DNA of 64,000 bases from Oleiagrimonas citrea (GTDB lineage Bacteria; Pseudomonadota; Gammaproteobacteria; Xanthomonadales; Rhodanobacteraceae). Location: positions 1 to 64,000 of the forward strand of contig NZ_JAAZQD010000006.1 in assembly GCF_012395255.1 (NCBI RefSeq), given 5' to 3'. Of the stretch, positions 48,719-58,387 are shown piece after piece. The notes below the pieces were generated by a model. The model saw nothing but the letters and a program-made list of their open reading frames with translations. It did no database searches and was not told the DNA's origin. Every line of letters starts with the position of its first letter. Position 1 is the first letter of the stretch. Both the position numbers and the translations under genes were made by a program.

Positions 48719-49653
48719 GCGGCGTCCGCCTCTTCGGCCGGCGTCCGGGTGGCGATATGCATGAACGCATGCTCCAACTCGCCCGCGACGGGCTGCAGGC
48801 CGGCCAGCGGCATGCCCGCCTCGACCACGGCGCGCGCCAACGTGGGCGCATCGGTTCCGTCGCGCAGCGTGATCCGATGACGGCAGGCATCCTGCGTCTC
48901 GACCTTCACCACCGGCGCCAGGGCGGCCAGGCGCGCCGCGTCGACCGGCTGCGCCAGCGTCAACAGGAGGCGTTCCTGCCCCGAGTGCAGAGGCGCATCG
49001 TGACGCAACACGCCCTCGTGCAGAATCGCAACGCGATCGCAGACCGCCGTGACTTCCGGCAAAAGATGCGTGGACAACACCACGCCGCTACCGGCATCGG
49101 CTCGTTCGCGGATCAGTTCGCGCAGCTGCGCGGCCTGCAGCGGGTCGAGCCCGTTGCCCGGTTCGTCCAGCACCAGCAGCGGCGGCTCATGCAGCAATGC
49201 GCAAGCCAACCCGACACGCTGCCGCTGCCCCTGCGAAAGGACCGCGACAAGTCGTCGCGCCTCGCGCGTCAGCTGCAGGCGTTCGAGCAGGCTGTCACGA
49301 CGCTTGCGCACCGCCGCGCCGCGCAGGCCACGCAGCCTTGCCGTGGCGTCCAGATGCTCGACCACGGTCAGCTCCGGCCACAGCGGCGCGCGCTCCGGCA
49401 GCCAGCCAACACCACCGCGAGCACACTGATATTCCTCTGCAAGATCAGTGCCTTGAAGTCGAACCCGACCTCGGTCCGGTCGTTGCGCACCGGCCATCAT
49501 CGCCAGCGTGGTGGACTTGCCGGCGCCATTCACGCCAAGCAGTCCCAGCACCTGGCCGCGCGCCAACGTCAGATTGAGCTCGCGCACGACATCACGACCG
49601 CCGAGACGGCGGCTGACGCATTCCAGTTGAAGCAGCGGGGAAGGGTCGTTCAC
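48715..49653 (-). CDS. ABC transporter ATP-binding protein, GldA-like
   Basis: A 312-residue ATPase with Walker A GVNGAGKS (about residue 40), Q-loop region GVGWLPERAPLWPELTVVEH, signature LSQGQRQRVGLACALLHEP, Walker B LLVLDEPGNGLDP and the H-loop STHLLPEV. The PERAPLWPELTV stretch is typical of GldA/NatA-type exporters. The signature is LSQGQ rather than LSGGQ, common in this subgroup. First gene of the Gld-like operon and divergent from the desaturase gene. Confidence 0.93.
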   Translation of the reverse strand: MNDPSPLLQLECVSRRLGGRDVVRELNLTLARGQVLGLLGVNGAGKSTTLAMMAGAQRPDRGRVRLQGTDLAEEYQCARGGVGWLPERAPLWPELTVVEHLDATARLRGLRGAAVRKRRDSLLERLQLTREARRLVAVLSQGQRQRVGLACALLHEPPLLVLDEPGNGLDPLQAAQLRELIRERADAGSGVVLSTHLLPEVTAVCDRVAILHEGVLRHDAPLHSGQERLLLTLAQPVDAARLAALAPVVKVETQDACRHRITLRDGTDAPTLARAVVEAGMPLAGLQPVAGELEHAFMHIATRTPAEEADAA

Positions 49654-49845
49654 TTGATGATTCTGGCCGGGAACCCATATTCAGGACAACAGGCATCGGA
49701 AAAAAGTGCGTAGCAACAATACTTTTGCAACATCCGATGTGGTTCAATGCGATTGACGCCTGACGCATTCCAGCTTCCCTCGCCATGCTGGCGGGTATGG
49801 AAGCGCAGCGCGTACACTGACCTCCCGATACTCCGAGACGTACTG

Positions 49846-51045
49846 ATGTTCAACGCTTTTCTCGACTTCGCCGCCCGCGGCCTGACCGGCGCCGGTTGGG
49901 TTACCTGGCTGGTCTACGGACTGATCGTCACCCAGCTGACCATCTTCGCCGTCACCCTGTACCTGCATCGCAGCCAGACGCACCGCGGCGTGGACTTCCA
50001 CCCCGTGATCGCGCATTTCCTGCGCTTCTGGTCGTGGCTGACCACCGGCATGGTGACCAAGGAGTGGGTCGCGATCCATCGCAAGCATCACGCCCTGGTG
50101 GAAACCAAGGACGATCCGCACAGCCCGCAGATCTATGGCATCAAGAAAGTGTTCTGGGACGGCGTGAGTCTGTATCGCGAGGCGAGTGAGAACCGCGCCG
50201 ACATGGAGAAGTACGGTCGCGGCACGCCGGACGACTGGATCGAACGTCATCTGTACAGCGCGCACCCGTACTGGGGGCCGACCCTGATGGCGATCATCAA
50301 CATCGCGCTGTTCGGCGCGGTGGGTCTGGCCATCTGGGCCATCCAGATGATCTGGATTCCGTTCTGGGCCGCCGGCTTCGTCAACGGCATCGGCCACTGG
50401 TGGGGCTACCGCAACTTCGAGAGTTCGGACACCGCCACCAACCTGATCCCGTGGGGCTTCTGGATCGGCGGCGAAGAGCTGCACAACAATCACCACGCCT
50501 TCCCCAGCTCGGCCAAGTTCGCGCTGCGCAAGTGGGAATTCGACATTGGCTGGACGGTCATCTGCGGCCTGCGCGCCGTGGGTCTGGCCAAGGTGCTTCG
50601 CGTGGCGCCGTCGCTGGACGTGCGTCCGAACGTGAACCTGCCCGACGCCGACACCCTGAAGGCCGTGCTCACGCACCGCTTCCAGGCCATGACCGACTAC
50701 TACCGCCAGGTCATCGTGCCCACGCTGCGCGAAGAAGCCGCGCACGCCGGCGAGAGCATCAAGGCCGTACCCAAGCGCCTGCGCCGCGCGCTGGCCGACG
50801 GCGGTCGCTGGCTGGACCGTGACAAGCGCGCGCAACTGGAAGCCGTGGTCGAGCATCGCCCGCGCCTGCGCGTGGTCTGCGATTACCGCGCCCGCCTGAT
50901 GGCATTGATGGAGCAGCGCGGCGCCGACGCGGCGTTGAAGGGTCTGCAGCAGTGGATCCGCGAAGCCGAGCAGAGCGGCATCCGCGCCCTGCAGGACTTC
51001 GCCCAGCGCCTGAAGGGCTACTCGATCGCCAGCCATCACGCCTGA
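49846..51045 (+). CDS. Acyl-lipid/acyl-CoA desaturase family fatty-acid desaturase
   Basis: A 399-residue membrane di-iron desaturase. The three histidine boxes are HRSQTH, HRKHHA and HNNHHAFP, in the order and spacing of delta-9 desaturases. Membrane segments are WVTWLVYGLIVTQLTIFAV and the pair around MAIINIALFGAVGLAIWAIQ. The C-terminal 130 residues are helical and charged, longer than in the minimal family. The ATG at 49846 (MFNAFLDFAARGL) is preferred; a 33-residue upstream extension lacks homology-like features. It introduces a double bond into phospholipid acyl chains, important for membrane fluidity. A terminator follows. Confidence 0.9.
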   Translation: MFNAFLDFAARGLTGAGWVTWLVYGLIVTQLTIFAVTLYLHRSQTHRGVDFHPVIAHFLRFWSWLTTGMVTKEWVAIHRKHHALVETKDDPHSPQIYGIKKVFWDGVSLYREASENRADMEKYGRGTPDDWIERHLYSAHPYWGPTLMAIINIALFGAVGLAIWAIQMIWIPFWAAGFVNGIGHWWGYRNFESSDTATNLIPWGFWIGGEELHNNHHAFPSSAKFALRKWEFDIGWTVICGLRAVGLAKVLRVAPSLDVRPNVNLPDADTLKAVLTHRFQAMTDYYRQVIVPTLREEAAHAGESIKAVPKRLRRALADGGRWLDRDKRAQLEAVVEHRPRLRVVCDYRARLMALMEQRGADAALKGLQQWIREAEQSGIRALQDFAQRLKGYSIASHHA

Positions 51046-51072
51046 TCGAGGCAAGCGCGATCACGCAATGTG

Positions 51073-51098
51073 AAAAGGCCCGCTCCGGCGGGCCTTTT
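51073..51098 (+). terminator. Terminator after the desaturase gene
   Basis: AAAAGGCCCGC (51073-51083) pairs with GCGGGCCTTTT (51088-51098) around TCCG; one more T follows. It can work in both directions. Between it and the next hairpin (51099-51264) I see no gene. Confidence 0.85.
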
Positions 51099-51264
51099 TC
51101 ATACCTGCGGATCCACCCTACCGAGTCGAAGAGGTCACGGCAGGAGCCCCTGCTGCGTATGCGCTCCGAACTCGCATAGTGGCCACCGTTCTCGAGAGTG
51201 CACCGTAGACGATACGAAAAAACGGCGGATGGCGGATACTGCCGCGGCCGCCTTCTCGATGCAC

Positions 51265-51300
51265 AAAAAAACAAGGCCCGCCGGTGAGGGCGGGCCTTGT
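51265..51300 (-). terminator. Terminator after rpmB-rpmG
   Basis: ACAAGGCCCGCC (51271-51282) pairs perfectly with GGCGGGCCTTGT (51289-51300). The A-run at 51265-51270 gives a T-run on the minus strand, so this ends the ribosomal-protein transcript 65 bases past rpmG. Confidence 0.88.
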
Positions 51301-51365
51301 CGGGAAGCATCGATCCCCGCCATAGCGGGTGGATGGAAAGCCGCGCGGAACCGCGCGGCCCGGCA

Positions 51366-51530
51366 TCACTTGATCTTGCCTTCCTTGTAGATGACGTGCT
51401 TGCGGACGACGGGATCGAACTTCTTGATCTCCATCTTCTCGGGCATGTTCTTCTTGTTCTTGTTGGTGGTGTAGAAGTGGCCGGTGCCGGCCGACGAAAT
51501 CAGGCGGATCTTGTCGCGCTTGGAGGGCAT
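51366..51530 (-). CDS. rpmG: 50S ribosomal protein L33
   Basis: A 54-residue ribosomal protein. The sequence begins [20 protein letters not shown] and continues with [20 protein letters not shown], which is L33 throughout. It lacks zinc-binding cysteines, so it is the C-minus form. It follows rpmB by 12 bases and shares its transcript. A clear terminator is downstream. Confidence 0.97.
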   Translation of the reverse strand: MPSKRDKIRLISSAGTGHFYTTNKNKKNMPEKMEIKKFDPVVRKHVIYKEGKIK

Positions 51531-51542
51531 GATCTTGTCTCC

Positions 51543-51779
51543 TTAAACCTTTTCGCCGCGGGCACGCAGGTCGGCGATCACGGCCTCGATGCCGTTCTTG
51601 TCGATGGTGCGCAGCGCTTTGCTGGACACACGCAGCTTCACCCAGCGATTTTCGCTGGGCACCCAGAAACGACGCTCATGCAGGTTGGGCAACCAGCGAC
51701 GGCGCGTCTTGTTGTTGGCATGCGAGACATTGTTGCCGGTCTGCACACGCTTGCCGGTGACTTGGCATACACGGGCCAT
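51543..51779 (-). CDS. rpmB: 50S ribosomal protein L28
   Basis: A 78-residue L28. It begins [20 protein letters not shown] and contains [19 protein letters not shown] and [15 protein letters not shown], the conserved core. The ATG at 51779 gives the universal MARVCQ start. First gene of the rpmB-rpmG pair; divergent from secB across a 297-base spacer in which I found no further gene. Confidence 0.97.
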   Translation of the reverse strand: MARVCQVTGKRVQTGNNVSHANNKTRRRWLPNLHERRFWVPSENRWVKLRVSSKALRTIDKNGIEAVIADLRARGEKV

Positions 51780-52076
51780 GATGACCTCCGAATACGGTGT
51801 GGACCACCCATTAGCCAGGGCGATTTCGGCCCAGCGACGGCCGTTCGGGCCGTTTGCGGCGTGCTGGAAACCTGCCTCTGCCTGCACGCAGCCGCGTCGC
51901 GCGAGGAGCGCCCGAAGAGTCGGACACAGAAAGGCAAGCTCGCCATTATGGCAAACGAAGCAACCTCGCCGCAAGCACGCCCATCACCGCAGAGGCTTCG
52001 CCCGGTCGTACACGGCAAGGCAATCTATGGGACAATGCCGCTCTTTCGCATTCGATCATCGCAAGCAGAGAACATC

Positions 52077-52568
52077 ATGGCAGAAGAAATCCAAGCGAAC
52101 GGCCAGGACCAGGTCGAACTGATCCTGCAGAAGGTCTATCTGAAGGACGCCTCCTTCGAAGCGCCCAACGCGCCCGCCATCTTTCAGCAGATCGGCGAGA
52201 CCGAGGAACAGCCGCAGGTGCAGCTGAACCTGGGCCACAAGGCGACCAAGCTGGACGAAACCAGCCGCGAGGTCGTGCTGACCCTGACCCTGACCTGCAT
52301 GCTGGGCGACCAGACCGCCTACCTGGCCGAAGTGCACCAGGCCGGCATCTTCGGCATGGCCGGCTTCTCGGCCGAGGACGAAGAGAACATCATCGGCAGC
52401 TACTGCCCCAACGTGCTGTTCCCGTTCGCGCGCCAGACCATCGCCTCGATGATCCAGGATGGTGGCTTCCCGCCGTTCCTGCTGCAGCCGATCAACTTCG
52501 ACGCCCTGTTCGCCGAACAGCAGCGCCGCCAGGCCGCAGGCGAAGCGGCGCCGACGCTGAACTCCTGA
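52077..52568 (+). CDS. secB: Protein-export chaperone SecB
   Basis: A 163-residue SecB. Conserved features are [38 protein letters not shown] and the C-terminal [20 protein letters not shown], then [17 protein letters not shown]. It keeps preproteins unfolded and passes them to SecA. The ATG at 52077 opens [12 protein letters not shown] with GAGA nearby upstream. gpsA follows after 10 bases, the common secB-gpsA pairing. Confidence 0.97.
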   Translation: MAEEIQANGQDQVELILQKVYLKDASFEAPNAPAIFQQIGETEEQPQVQLNLGHKATKLDETSREVVLTLTLTCMLGDQTAYLAEVHQAGIFGMAGFSAEDEENIIGSYCPNVLFPFARQTIASMIQDGGFPPFLLQPINFDALFAEQQRRQAAGEAAPTLNS

Positions 52569-52578
52569 GTCGACGCCC

Positions 52579-53607
52579 ATGACGCAGGCGAAACCGCGCG
52601 TCAGCGTGCTCGGCGCCGGCTCCTGGGGCACGGCGCTGGCCGCGTTGCTGGCGCGCAACGGCACGCCCACCACCTTGTGGGGGCGTGATCCGGAGGCACT
52701 GACCGAAATGCAGGCGGCGCACCGCAATGTGCGCTACCTGCCGGATCTGGAGCTGCCGGCGGCGCTGTGCTTCGAGCCGGATCTGGCCGCCGCCGTGAAG
52801 CAGGCGGACATTGTGCTGATCGCGGTGCCCAGCCACGCCTTCGCGGCGCTGCTGGACCGGATCGCGCCGCTGCTGCCGGCATCGTGCGCGGTCAGCTGGG
52901 CTACCAAGGGTTTCGAGCCCGGCACCGGGCGCTTCCTGCACGAACTGGTGGGCGAGCGCCTGCCCGGACGTCCGATGGCCGTCATCACCGGGCCCTCGTT
53001 CGCACGCGAGGTGGTCACCGGTCTGCCGACCGCGGTCACCGTGCATGCCTCCGACGCCGATTACGCTCAGCGGCTGGCCGACCTGCTGCACGCACCCGAC
53101 TTCCGCGCCTACACCGGCAGCGACATGCTCGGCGCCGAACTCGGTGGTGCGATGAAGAACGTGCTGGCCGTCGCCACCGGCGTTGCCGACGGCATGAAAC
53201 TGGGCCTCAACGCCCGCGCCGGCCTCATCACCCGCGGCATGTACGAGATGCTGCAACTGGGCATCGCGCTCGGCGCACGCCCGGAAACGCTGATGGGACT
53301 GTCCGGTCTCGGCGACTTGGTGCTGACCTGCACCGGCGACCTGTCGCGCAATCGCCGCCTGGGCCTTGCGCTGGGTCGCGGCGTGCCGCTCGACGAGGCG
53401 ATACGCGAGATCGGCCAGGTGGTCGAGAGCGTGGTCACGGCCGACGAAGTCGGTCGCCTGGCCGAACAGCACGGGCTGGACCTGCCGATCGCCTTCGGCG
53501 TGCGCGCCGTGCTGCATGGCGACGTCACCCCCGGAGAAGCGCTGCGCACCCTGATGGCGCGCGAACAGAAACCCGAATACGCCAGCGAACTGTTCCCGCC
53601 GAACTAG
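52579..53607 (+). CDS. gpsA: NAD(P)-dependent glycerol-3-phosphate dehydrogenase
   Basis: A 342-residue GpsA. The N-terminal [20 protein letters not shown] binds NAD(P). Further conserved parts are [33 protein letters not shown], the catalytic-lysine region [20 protein letters not shown] and [20 protein letters not shown]. It makes sn-glycerol-3-phosphate for phospholipids. In operon with secB. Confidence 0.97.
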   Translation: MTQAKPRVSVLGAGSWGTALAALLARNGTPTTLWGRDPEALTEMQAAHRNVRYLPDLELPAALCFEPDLAAAVKQADIVLIAVPSHAFAALLDRIAPLLPASCAVSWATKGFEPGTGRFLHELVGERLPGRPMAVITGPSFAREVVTGLPTAVTVHASDADYAQRLADLLHAPDFRAYTGSDMLGAELGGAMKNVLAVATGVADGMKLGLNARAGLITRGMYEMLQLGIALGARPETLMGLSGLGDLVLTCTGDLSRNRRLGLALGRGVPLDEAIREIGQVVESVVTADEVGRLAEQHGLDLPIAFGVRAVLHGDVTPGEALRTLMAREQKPEYASELFPPN

Positions 53608-53702
53608 TTCGGTCGCAATTTTTCGTCGAGTTGTGCACCGGTGCTTGCACGCATGGGCGCGCAGGCTGCTAGTCTTGATGTTTTGATCCGCGAGCGAGAC
53701 GG

Positions 53703-56700
53703 ATGCAGCGACCGACCGGCGAACGTCGGGCCCCGCCCCGGCCACGCAAGGACAAGGATTCGGAACCGCAAGGCGCCGTACCCACGGCTTGGCGTCGACT
53801 GCTCGACGGCCGCCCGGCAAGCGTGCCGGAACCGGCCCCCAGCGGCGGCCCCACGCTCGGCCTCTTCCTGGAGATGGTCAACGGCGAGGACCATCCCGGC
53901 GCGCGCCTGGAAGTTGCGCCGGTACTCCTCAGCGTCGGCGAGCAGGGTCGCCTGTATCACGCCGTGCCGCTGGACCCGCGTCGTCTCGCACAGACCAAGC
54001 TGCCGCCTACCGAGCAGCGCCTGGCAACCAGCCTGCTCGGTCTGCCGCACAGCCAGCGCAAGGGCCGCAACTACGCTCACCTGCACGGCGCCGTCGGCGA
54101 CGCGTTGCTGACCGAGATCCTCGACACCGCGCCCTGCTTCCTCGGCGGCGTGGCCGGACTGCGCCTCACGCGCGGCAAATCGCACCGACCGGAATGGGTC
54201 TGGCAGCTCGACGACAAGGGACTGCAGCACCTGCTGCCGAAACTACCGCATGGACAGCGGCTGCTGCGCATCGGCGCCCCCTGGTATCTGGACCCCGAGA
54301 ACGCTGCGCTCGGCCTGCTCGAACTCGAGTCCGACGAAGCACGCCTGATCGACGCACCCCCAGTCGCCCCCGAGGACGCCGCGGCCCTGGCCGCCGCTCT
54401 GGCCGCCTCGCCGCTGGCCGATCGGATTCCTGCGCCGCACGTCCTCAGCAAGGCCAAATCCGGCAGTCTTGCACCACAGCCCGTGCTGACCCTGCGCGCG
54501 CTGACCCGGCATGCCCGACTGGCCGCGGGTACGCCGCCGCTGGCGCACGCCTGTCTCAGCTTCGACTACGGCGGCGAGCGTCTACCCAGCCGCGGCGGCG
54601 AGCCGCATGTGCGCCGCGTGCGCGACGGCAAGCTGATCGAGATCACGCGCCAGCGCGCCGACGAACTGGCCGCGATGGAGCGCCTGGAAAACGCTGGTCT
54701 CACCCCCGCTGTCGATACCGAGGGACTGCCCTGGGATCTGACCGACACACTGCCCGACGACGCCTGGTTGTTCCCCGGCACCGGCCACACCGGCGCGCTG
54801 GAAGTGAACACGCCTGCGCGCTGGATGGCGCTGCGCGGCAAACTCGAGGACGACGGCTTCATCCTCGATTACGACAAGAGCTTTCCGTTCGAGGTGCTGG
54901 AAGGTCCCGTGCACTGGTACGGCGAGGCCAGCGCCGGACGCGACGATGACCGCTTCGAGCTGGAAATCGGCATCGAGGTCGACGGCCAGCGCGTCAACCT
55001 GCTGCCGGTGGTGGCGCAGGCGCTGGGCGAGCAGCAGATCAGCCTGACGCCGGCCACCAATGAGGCCGAGGATGCAGTCTGGTACGCCCCGGTCGACGAT
55101 CGCAAGCGCGTGCCCGTGCGTCTGCGCGAACTGCGCGCCATGCTGGCGCCGCTGGCCGAATACCTGGAGAAGCCACGCACCCGCTTGCGCCTGCCGCGCG
55201 TGCAGGCCGGACGCCTGGAGGAACTGGCCAAGGCTCTGCCCAGCGACGGCAAGCTGGAAGCGCCCCGCGCACTACGCGGCTTCACCCGCCGCCTGCGCGA
55301 AGCCGCCGAGCGCGCCACCGACACCGTGCCGAAGGGCCTCAAGGCCACGTTGCGCGACTACCAGCGCGAAGGCCTGCGCTGGCTCAACGCACTGGACGAG
55401 GCCGATGTCGGCGGCGTGCTGGCCGACGACATGGGACTGGGCAAGACCCTGCAGTTGCTGGCGCATCTGCAGACGCTGAAGGAAGCCGACCGGCTCAAGC
55501 ATCCCGCGCTGATCGTGCTGCCGACCAGCCTGATCCCGAACTGGCAGGCCGAAGCCGCACGCTTCGTGCCCAAGCTCACGGTGCTCACCCTGCACGGCCC
55601 GCAGCGCAGCGACCACTTCGCGCGCATCGGCGAGCACGACATCATTCTGACCAGCTACGCCCTGCTGCCGCGCGACCTCGACACCCTGAAACAGCAACGC
55701 TTCGAAGTGGTGGTACTGGACGAGGCGCAGCAGGTGAAGAACCCGCGCACGCAGGCCCGCCGCGCGCTGCTCAAACTCAACGCCGGACGCCTGCTGTGTC
55801 TGACCGGCACGCCGCTGGAGAATCACCTGGGCGAACTGTGGTCGCAGGTCGATCTGGCCGTGCCCGGTCTGCTCGGCGACGAACGCGCCTTCCGCCGCCA
55901 CTACCGCGGCCCGATCGAGAAGCAGAACGACGCCGCCTGCCAGCAGCGCCTCAACCAGCGCATCGCACCATTCATCCTGCGCCGCACCAAGGCCGAAGTC
56001 GCCTCCGAGCTGCCGGCCAAGACCGAGATCACCCGTCGCGTGGTGCTCGACGGCAAGCAACGCGAGCTCTACGAGAGCCTGCGCCTGTCACTGGCTGACG
56101 AGCTGCGCGAAGTCATCGCCCAGCGCGGCATCGAGCACAGCGGCATCATCGTGCTCGACGCGCTGCTGAAACTGCGCCAAGCCTGCTGCGACCCGCGCCT
56201 GGTCAAGCTCGAAGCCGCGCGCGGCGTGCGCGAGTCGGCCAAGATGGAGCTGCTGCTGGACATGCTGCCGGCGCTGATCGCCGAAGGCCGAAAAGTGCTG
56301 CTTTTCAGCCAGTTCACCGAGATGCTGAAGCTGATCGGCCGCGAACTCGACCGCAAGCGCATCCGCTACGTCACCCTGACCGGCGAGACCCGCGACCGCG
56401 CTGAACCCGTGCGCCGCTTCCAGGAAGGCGAAGTGCCGCTGTTCCTGCTCAGCCTCAAGGCCGGCGGCGTCGGTCTCAACCTCACCGCCGCCGACACCGT
56501 GATCCACTACGACCCATGGTGGAATCCCGCCGCCGAGGCCCAGGCCGCCGACCGCGCGCATCGCATCGGTCAGGACAAACCGGTGTTCGTGTACAAGCTC
56601 ATCACCAGCGGCACGGTGGAAGAACGCATCGAAACCATGAAGGTACGCAAGGCCGAACTGGCAGCCGCGGTACTCGAAGGCGGCGGCAGCCGTGATCGGC

Positions 56701-56756
56701 TGAAGTTCGATCAGGACGACCTCGACGCGTTGCTGGCGGCCGAGGCGCCCAGCTGA
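53703..56756 (+). CDS. SNF2/HepA-family DNA-dependent ATPase (DEAD-like helicase)
   Basis: A 1017-residue SNF2-family protein. A long N-terminal half (to about 535) is family-specific and without known motifs. Then follow the helicase motifs: LRDYQREGLRWLN, ADDMGLGKTLQLLAHL (motif I, about 574-585), DEAQ (about 672), LTGTPLENHLGELWSQVD, and the C-terminal domain with VLLFSQFTEML, LLSLKAGGVGLNLTAADTVI, HYDPWWNPAAEAQAADRAHR, IGQ. All helicase motifs are intact. Such proteins move along DNA and remodel nucleoprotein complexes; the bacterial role is uncertain. No SWIM zinc finger is seen at the N-terminus. Confidence 0.92.
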   Translation: MQRPTGERRAPPRPRKDKDSEPQGAVPTAWRRLLDGRPASVPEPAPSGGPTLGLFLEMVNGEDHPGARLEVAPVLLSVGEQGRLYHAVPLDPRRLAQTKLPPTEQRLATSLLGLPHSQRKGRNYAHLHGAVGDALLTEILDTAPCFLGGVAGLRLTRGKSHRPEWVWQLDDKGLQHLLPKLPHGQRLLRIGAPWYLDPENAALGLLELESDEARLIDAPPVAPEDAAALAAALAASPLADRIPAPHVLSKAKSGSLAPQPVLTLRALTRHARLAAGTPPLAHACLSFDYGGERLPSRGGEPHVRRVRDGKLIEITRQRADELAAMERLENAGLTPAVDTEGLPWDLTDTLPDDAWLFPGTGHTGALEVNTPARWMALRGKLEDDGFILDYDKSFPFEVLEGPVHWYGEASAGRDDDRFELEIGIEVDGQRVNLLPVVAQALGEQQISLTPATNEAEDAVWYAPVDDRKRVPVRLRELRAMLAPLAEYLEKPRTRLRLPRVQAGRLEELAKALPSDGKLEAPRALRGFTRRLREAAERATDTVPKGLKATLRDYQREGLRWLNALDEADVGGVLADDMGLGKTLQLLAHLQTLKEADRLKHPALIVLPTSLIPNWQAEAARFVPKLTVLTLHGPQRSDHFARIGEHDIILTSYALLPRDLDTLKQQRFEVVVLDEAQQVKNPRTQARRALLKLNAGRLLCLTGTPLENHLGELWSQVDLAVPGLLGDERAFRRHYRGPIEKQNDAACQQRLNQRIAPFILRRTKAEVASELPAKTEITRRVVLDGKQRELYESLRLSLADELREVIAQRGIEHSGIIVLDALLKLRQACCDPRLVKLEAARGVRESAKMELLLDMLPALIAEGRKVLLFSQFTEMLKLIGRELDRKRIRYVTLTGETRDRAEPVRRFQEGEVPLFLLSLKAGGVGLNLTAADTVIHYDPWWNPAAEAQAADRAHRIGQDKPVFVYKLITSGTVEERIETMKVRKAELAAAVLEGGGSRDRLKFDQDDLDALLAAEAPS

Positions 56757-56796
56757 TCCTTTTCGGCGGATCGCTGTTCCGGCAAAAGGAACCCAT

Positions 56797-56823
56797 GGCG
56801 AGCACGCAGGAACCGTGCTCGCC
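56797..56823. terminator. Hairpin after the SNF2 gene
   Basis: GGCGAGCACG (56797-56806) pairs with CGTGCTCGCC (56814-56823), a 10-bp stem with a 7-base loop, 41 bases after the SNF2 stop. The tract after it (GTCTTCG) is poor in T, so termination would be weak. Confidence 0.5.
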
Positions 56824-56927
56824 GTCTTCGCAGACACGATCCTCGATTCCAGCCTTCGCCAGCATGATGGTTTGCACGGCAACCTGATCTACCCTGACGG
56901 CATCTTCATCACGGGCACTTTCCCAAA

Positions 56928-57599
56928 GTGATCGAATCCTTCGCGAAAACGGGCTTCGCTCATGTTCCTTCGGTCCTCGACGCGTCCACGTGCAGGGCTC
57001 TGTGCGCACAGAGCCCATCGAAAAGCGGCGCAGGTGACCGCTCGCTCCTGCATCAGCCGTGGTGTGCAACGCTCGCCGCTTCACTCCGGGAGCACCCCGC
57101 ACTGTCTTCTCTGCTGGCCGAAACGCCGGTTGTCGTGCAATGCACGCGCTTCGCCAAGTCGGACAAGCACAACTGGCTGGTGCCCCTGCATCAGGATCTG
57201 AGCATTCCCGTGGCCGATCGCATCGACCACCCGGCATGGTCCGGCTGGTCGGAAAAGGACGGCTTGCTGTTCGCACAACCGCCGGTCGATGTGCTCGAAA
57301 AGATGGTCGCTGTACGCGTACACCTGGATGTCTGCACCCGGGAAAACGGACCGCTGCGGGTCGTTTCCGGTTCGCATCGTCATGGCCGGCTTGATCTCGC
57401 GACAGCCCGCCGGCTTCGCGACCGTATCGGTGAAACATACTGCACTGCAGACACCGGAGACGCCTGGGTCATGCGTCCACTGCTGTTGCACGCCTCATCG
57501 AAGGCCGACGGCGAAAGCCATGGCCAACGCCGCGTGCTTCATTTCCTGTTTGGACCAGCCATCCTGCCGCACGGCTTTCGCTGGAATCCCGCAGCGTAA
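56928..57599 (+). CDS. Phytanoyl-CoA dioxygenase (PhyH)-like protein (GTG start)
   Basis: A 223-residue Fe(II)/2-oxoglutarate dioxygenase-like protein. The iron triad can be read as HQD in PLHQDLSIPVAD and the distal His in MRPLLLHASSKA; LRVVSGSHRHGRL is the family segment between and holds the Arg/Ser region for 2-oxoglutarate. It starts at a GTG; no better ATG exists nearby. The substrate is unknown. PhyH relatives hydroxylate lipids, amino acids or natural products. It stands alone between the SNF2 gene and a convergent transpeptidase gene. Confidence 0.85.
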   Translation: MIESFAKTGFAHVPSVLDASTCRALCAQSPSKSGAGDRSLLHQPWCATLAASLREHPALSSLLAETPVVVQCTRFAKSDKHNWLVPLHQDLSIPVADRIDHPAWSGWSEKDGLLFAQPPVDVLEKMVAVRVHLDVCTRENGPLRVVSGSHRHGRLDLATARRLRDRIGETYCTADTGDAWVMRPLLLHASSKADGESHGQRRVLHFLFGPAILPHGFRWNPAA

Positions 57600-57603
57600 T
57601 CCC

Positions 57604-58332
57604 TCAGGGAGCGAGGGCGGACGACGTCCCCGTGGATGCATCTCCGCAATCCACCAGCGTCGGTGCATCGTGCAACCAGTCCTTGTCGGGGTAGTAGGCG
57701 AACACCACCGACTGCTTGCGAATGGTGTCGATCAGCGGCTTGGCGACAGACTTGCGCACAGCCGGGCAACCCCAACTGCGGCCGAGACGTCCTTGCGCCT
57801 TGGCGAACTGGCGGCTGACGTAGCTCGCGCCGTGGATCACGATGGCGCGCTTTTCGGCCTGATCGTTGAAGCGGCCGTCCAGCCCCTTCAGACGCAATGA
57901 GTAACCGTTGTGGCCGACGTAGGTGCCATCGGTGACGAAGGTGCCCAGGCTCGACATTAGGCTGCCTTCACGGTTGGAGAAATGCTTCGCGTACTGCCCG
58001 CCGGTATTGCGGCCGTGTGCCACCAGCAGATGGAACAGCACGGAGCGCTGCGAAAGGTCGAACACCCACAGTCGCGGCGTGGTGGAAGGCAGCGAGTAGT
58101 CGATCACGCTGAGGGTGCGTACCGTCCTGTGCTTGCGCACGCAGGCCAGGGCGCGCGTGGCCAGCGCGATGACCCGCGGATTGGCCTGCGGCGCCGCCCT
58201 TTCCAGGGCCGCGGCCAGCGCATGGCCCGAACCGCCACCGGAGCCGGACGCCTGCGCAAACGCGCCCGTGCCCAGGAATACGAGCAACACGACAAGGCGA
58301 AACCACAGGAGACGCGGACTGGGGAAATTCAT
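57604..58332 (-). CDS. Murein L,D-transpeptidase catalytic-domain protein (YkuD_2 type)
   Basis: A 242-residue secreted protein with a signal peptide (LVVLLVFLGTGAFAQA). The C-terminal catalytic domain contains VVAHGRNTGGQ-like LLVAHGRNTGG, AIVIHGASYVS and GRSWGCPAVRKS, with the active Cys in SWGCPAV. This is the second L,D-transpeptidase family (YkuD_2, cell-wall related). It probably crosslinks or edits peptidoglycan or attaches proteins to it. It converges on the dioxygenase gene with four bases between. It is on the same strand as the unrelated YkuD gene 55 bases upstream. Confidence 0.88.
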   Translation of the reverse strand: MNFPSPRLLWFRLVVLLVFLGTGAFAQASGSGGGSGHALAAALERAAPQANPRVIALATRALACVRKHRTVRTLSVIDYSLPSTTPRLWVFDLSQRSVLFHLLVAHGRNTGGQYAKHFSNREGSLMSSLGTFVTDGTYVGHNGYSLRLKGLDGRFNDQAEKRAIVIHGASYVSRQFAKAQGRLGRSWGCPAVRKSVAKPLIDTIRKQSVVFAYYPDKDWLHDAPTLVDCGDASTGTSSALAP

Positions 58333-58387
58333 GTTGGGGCGCGACGGTACAAACGTACTTGTTGGTTATATTTTACCCAGTTCTGTA

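Noticed and set aside
49693-49740. CATCGGA/TCCGATG dyad before the desaturase gene
   Set aside because: The arms are about 30 bases apart, too far for one dimeric regulator and with no supporting promoter match.
51297-52076. Long N-terminal extension of secB
   Set aside because: It runs antisense through rpmB and its promoter; SecB homology begins exactly at the ATG at 52077.
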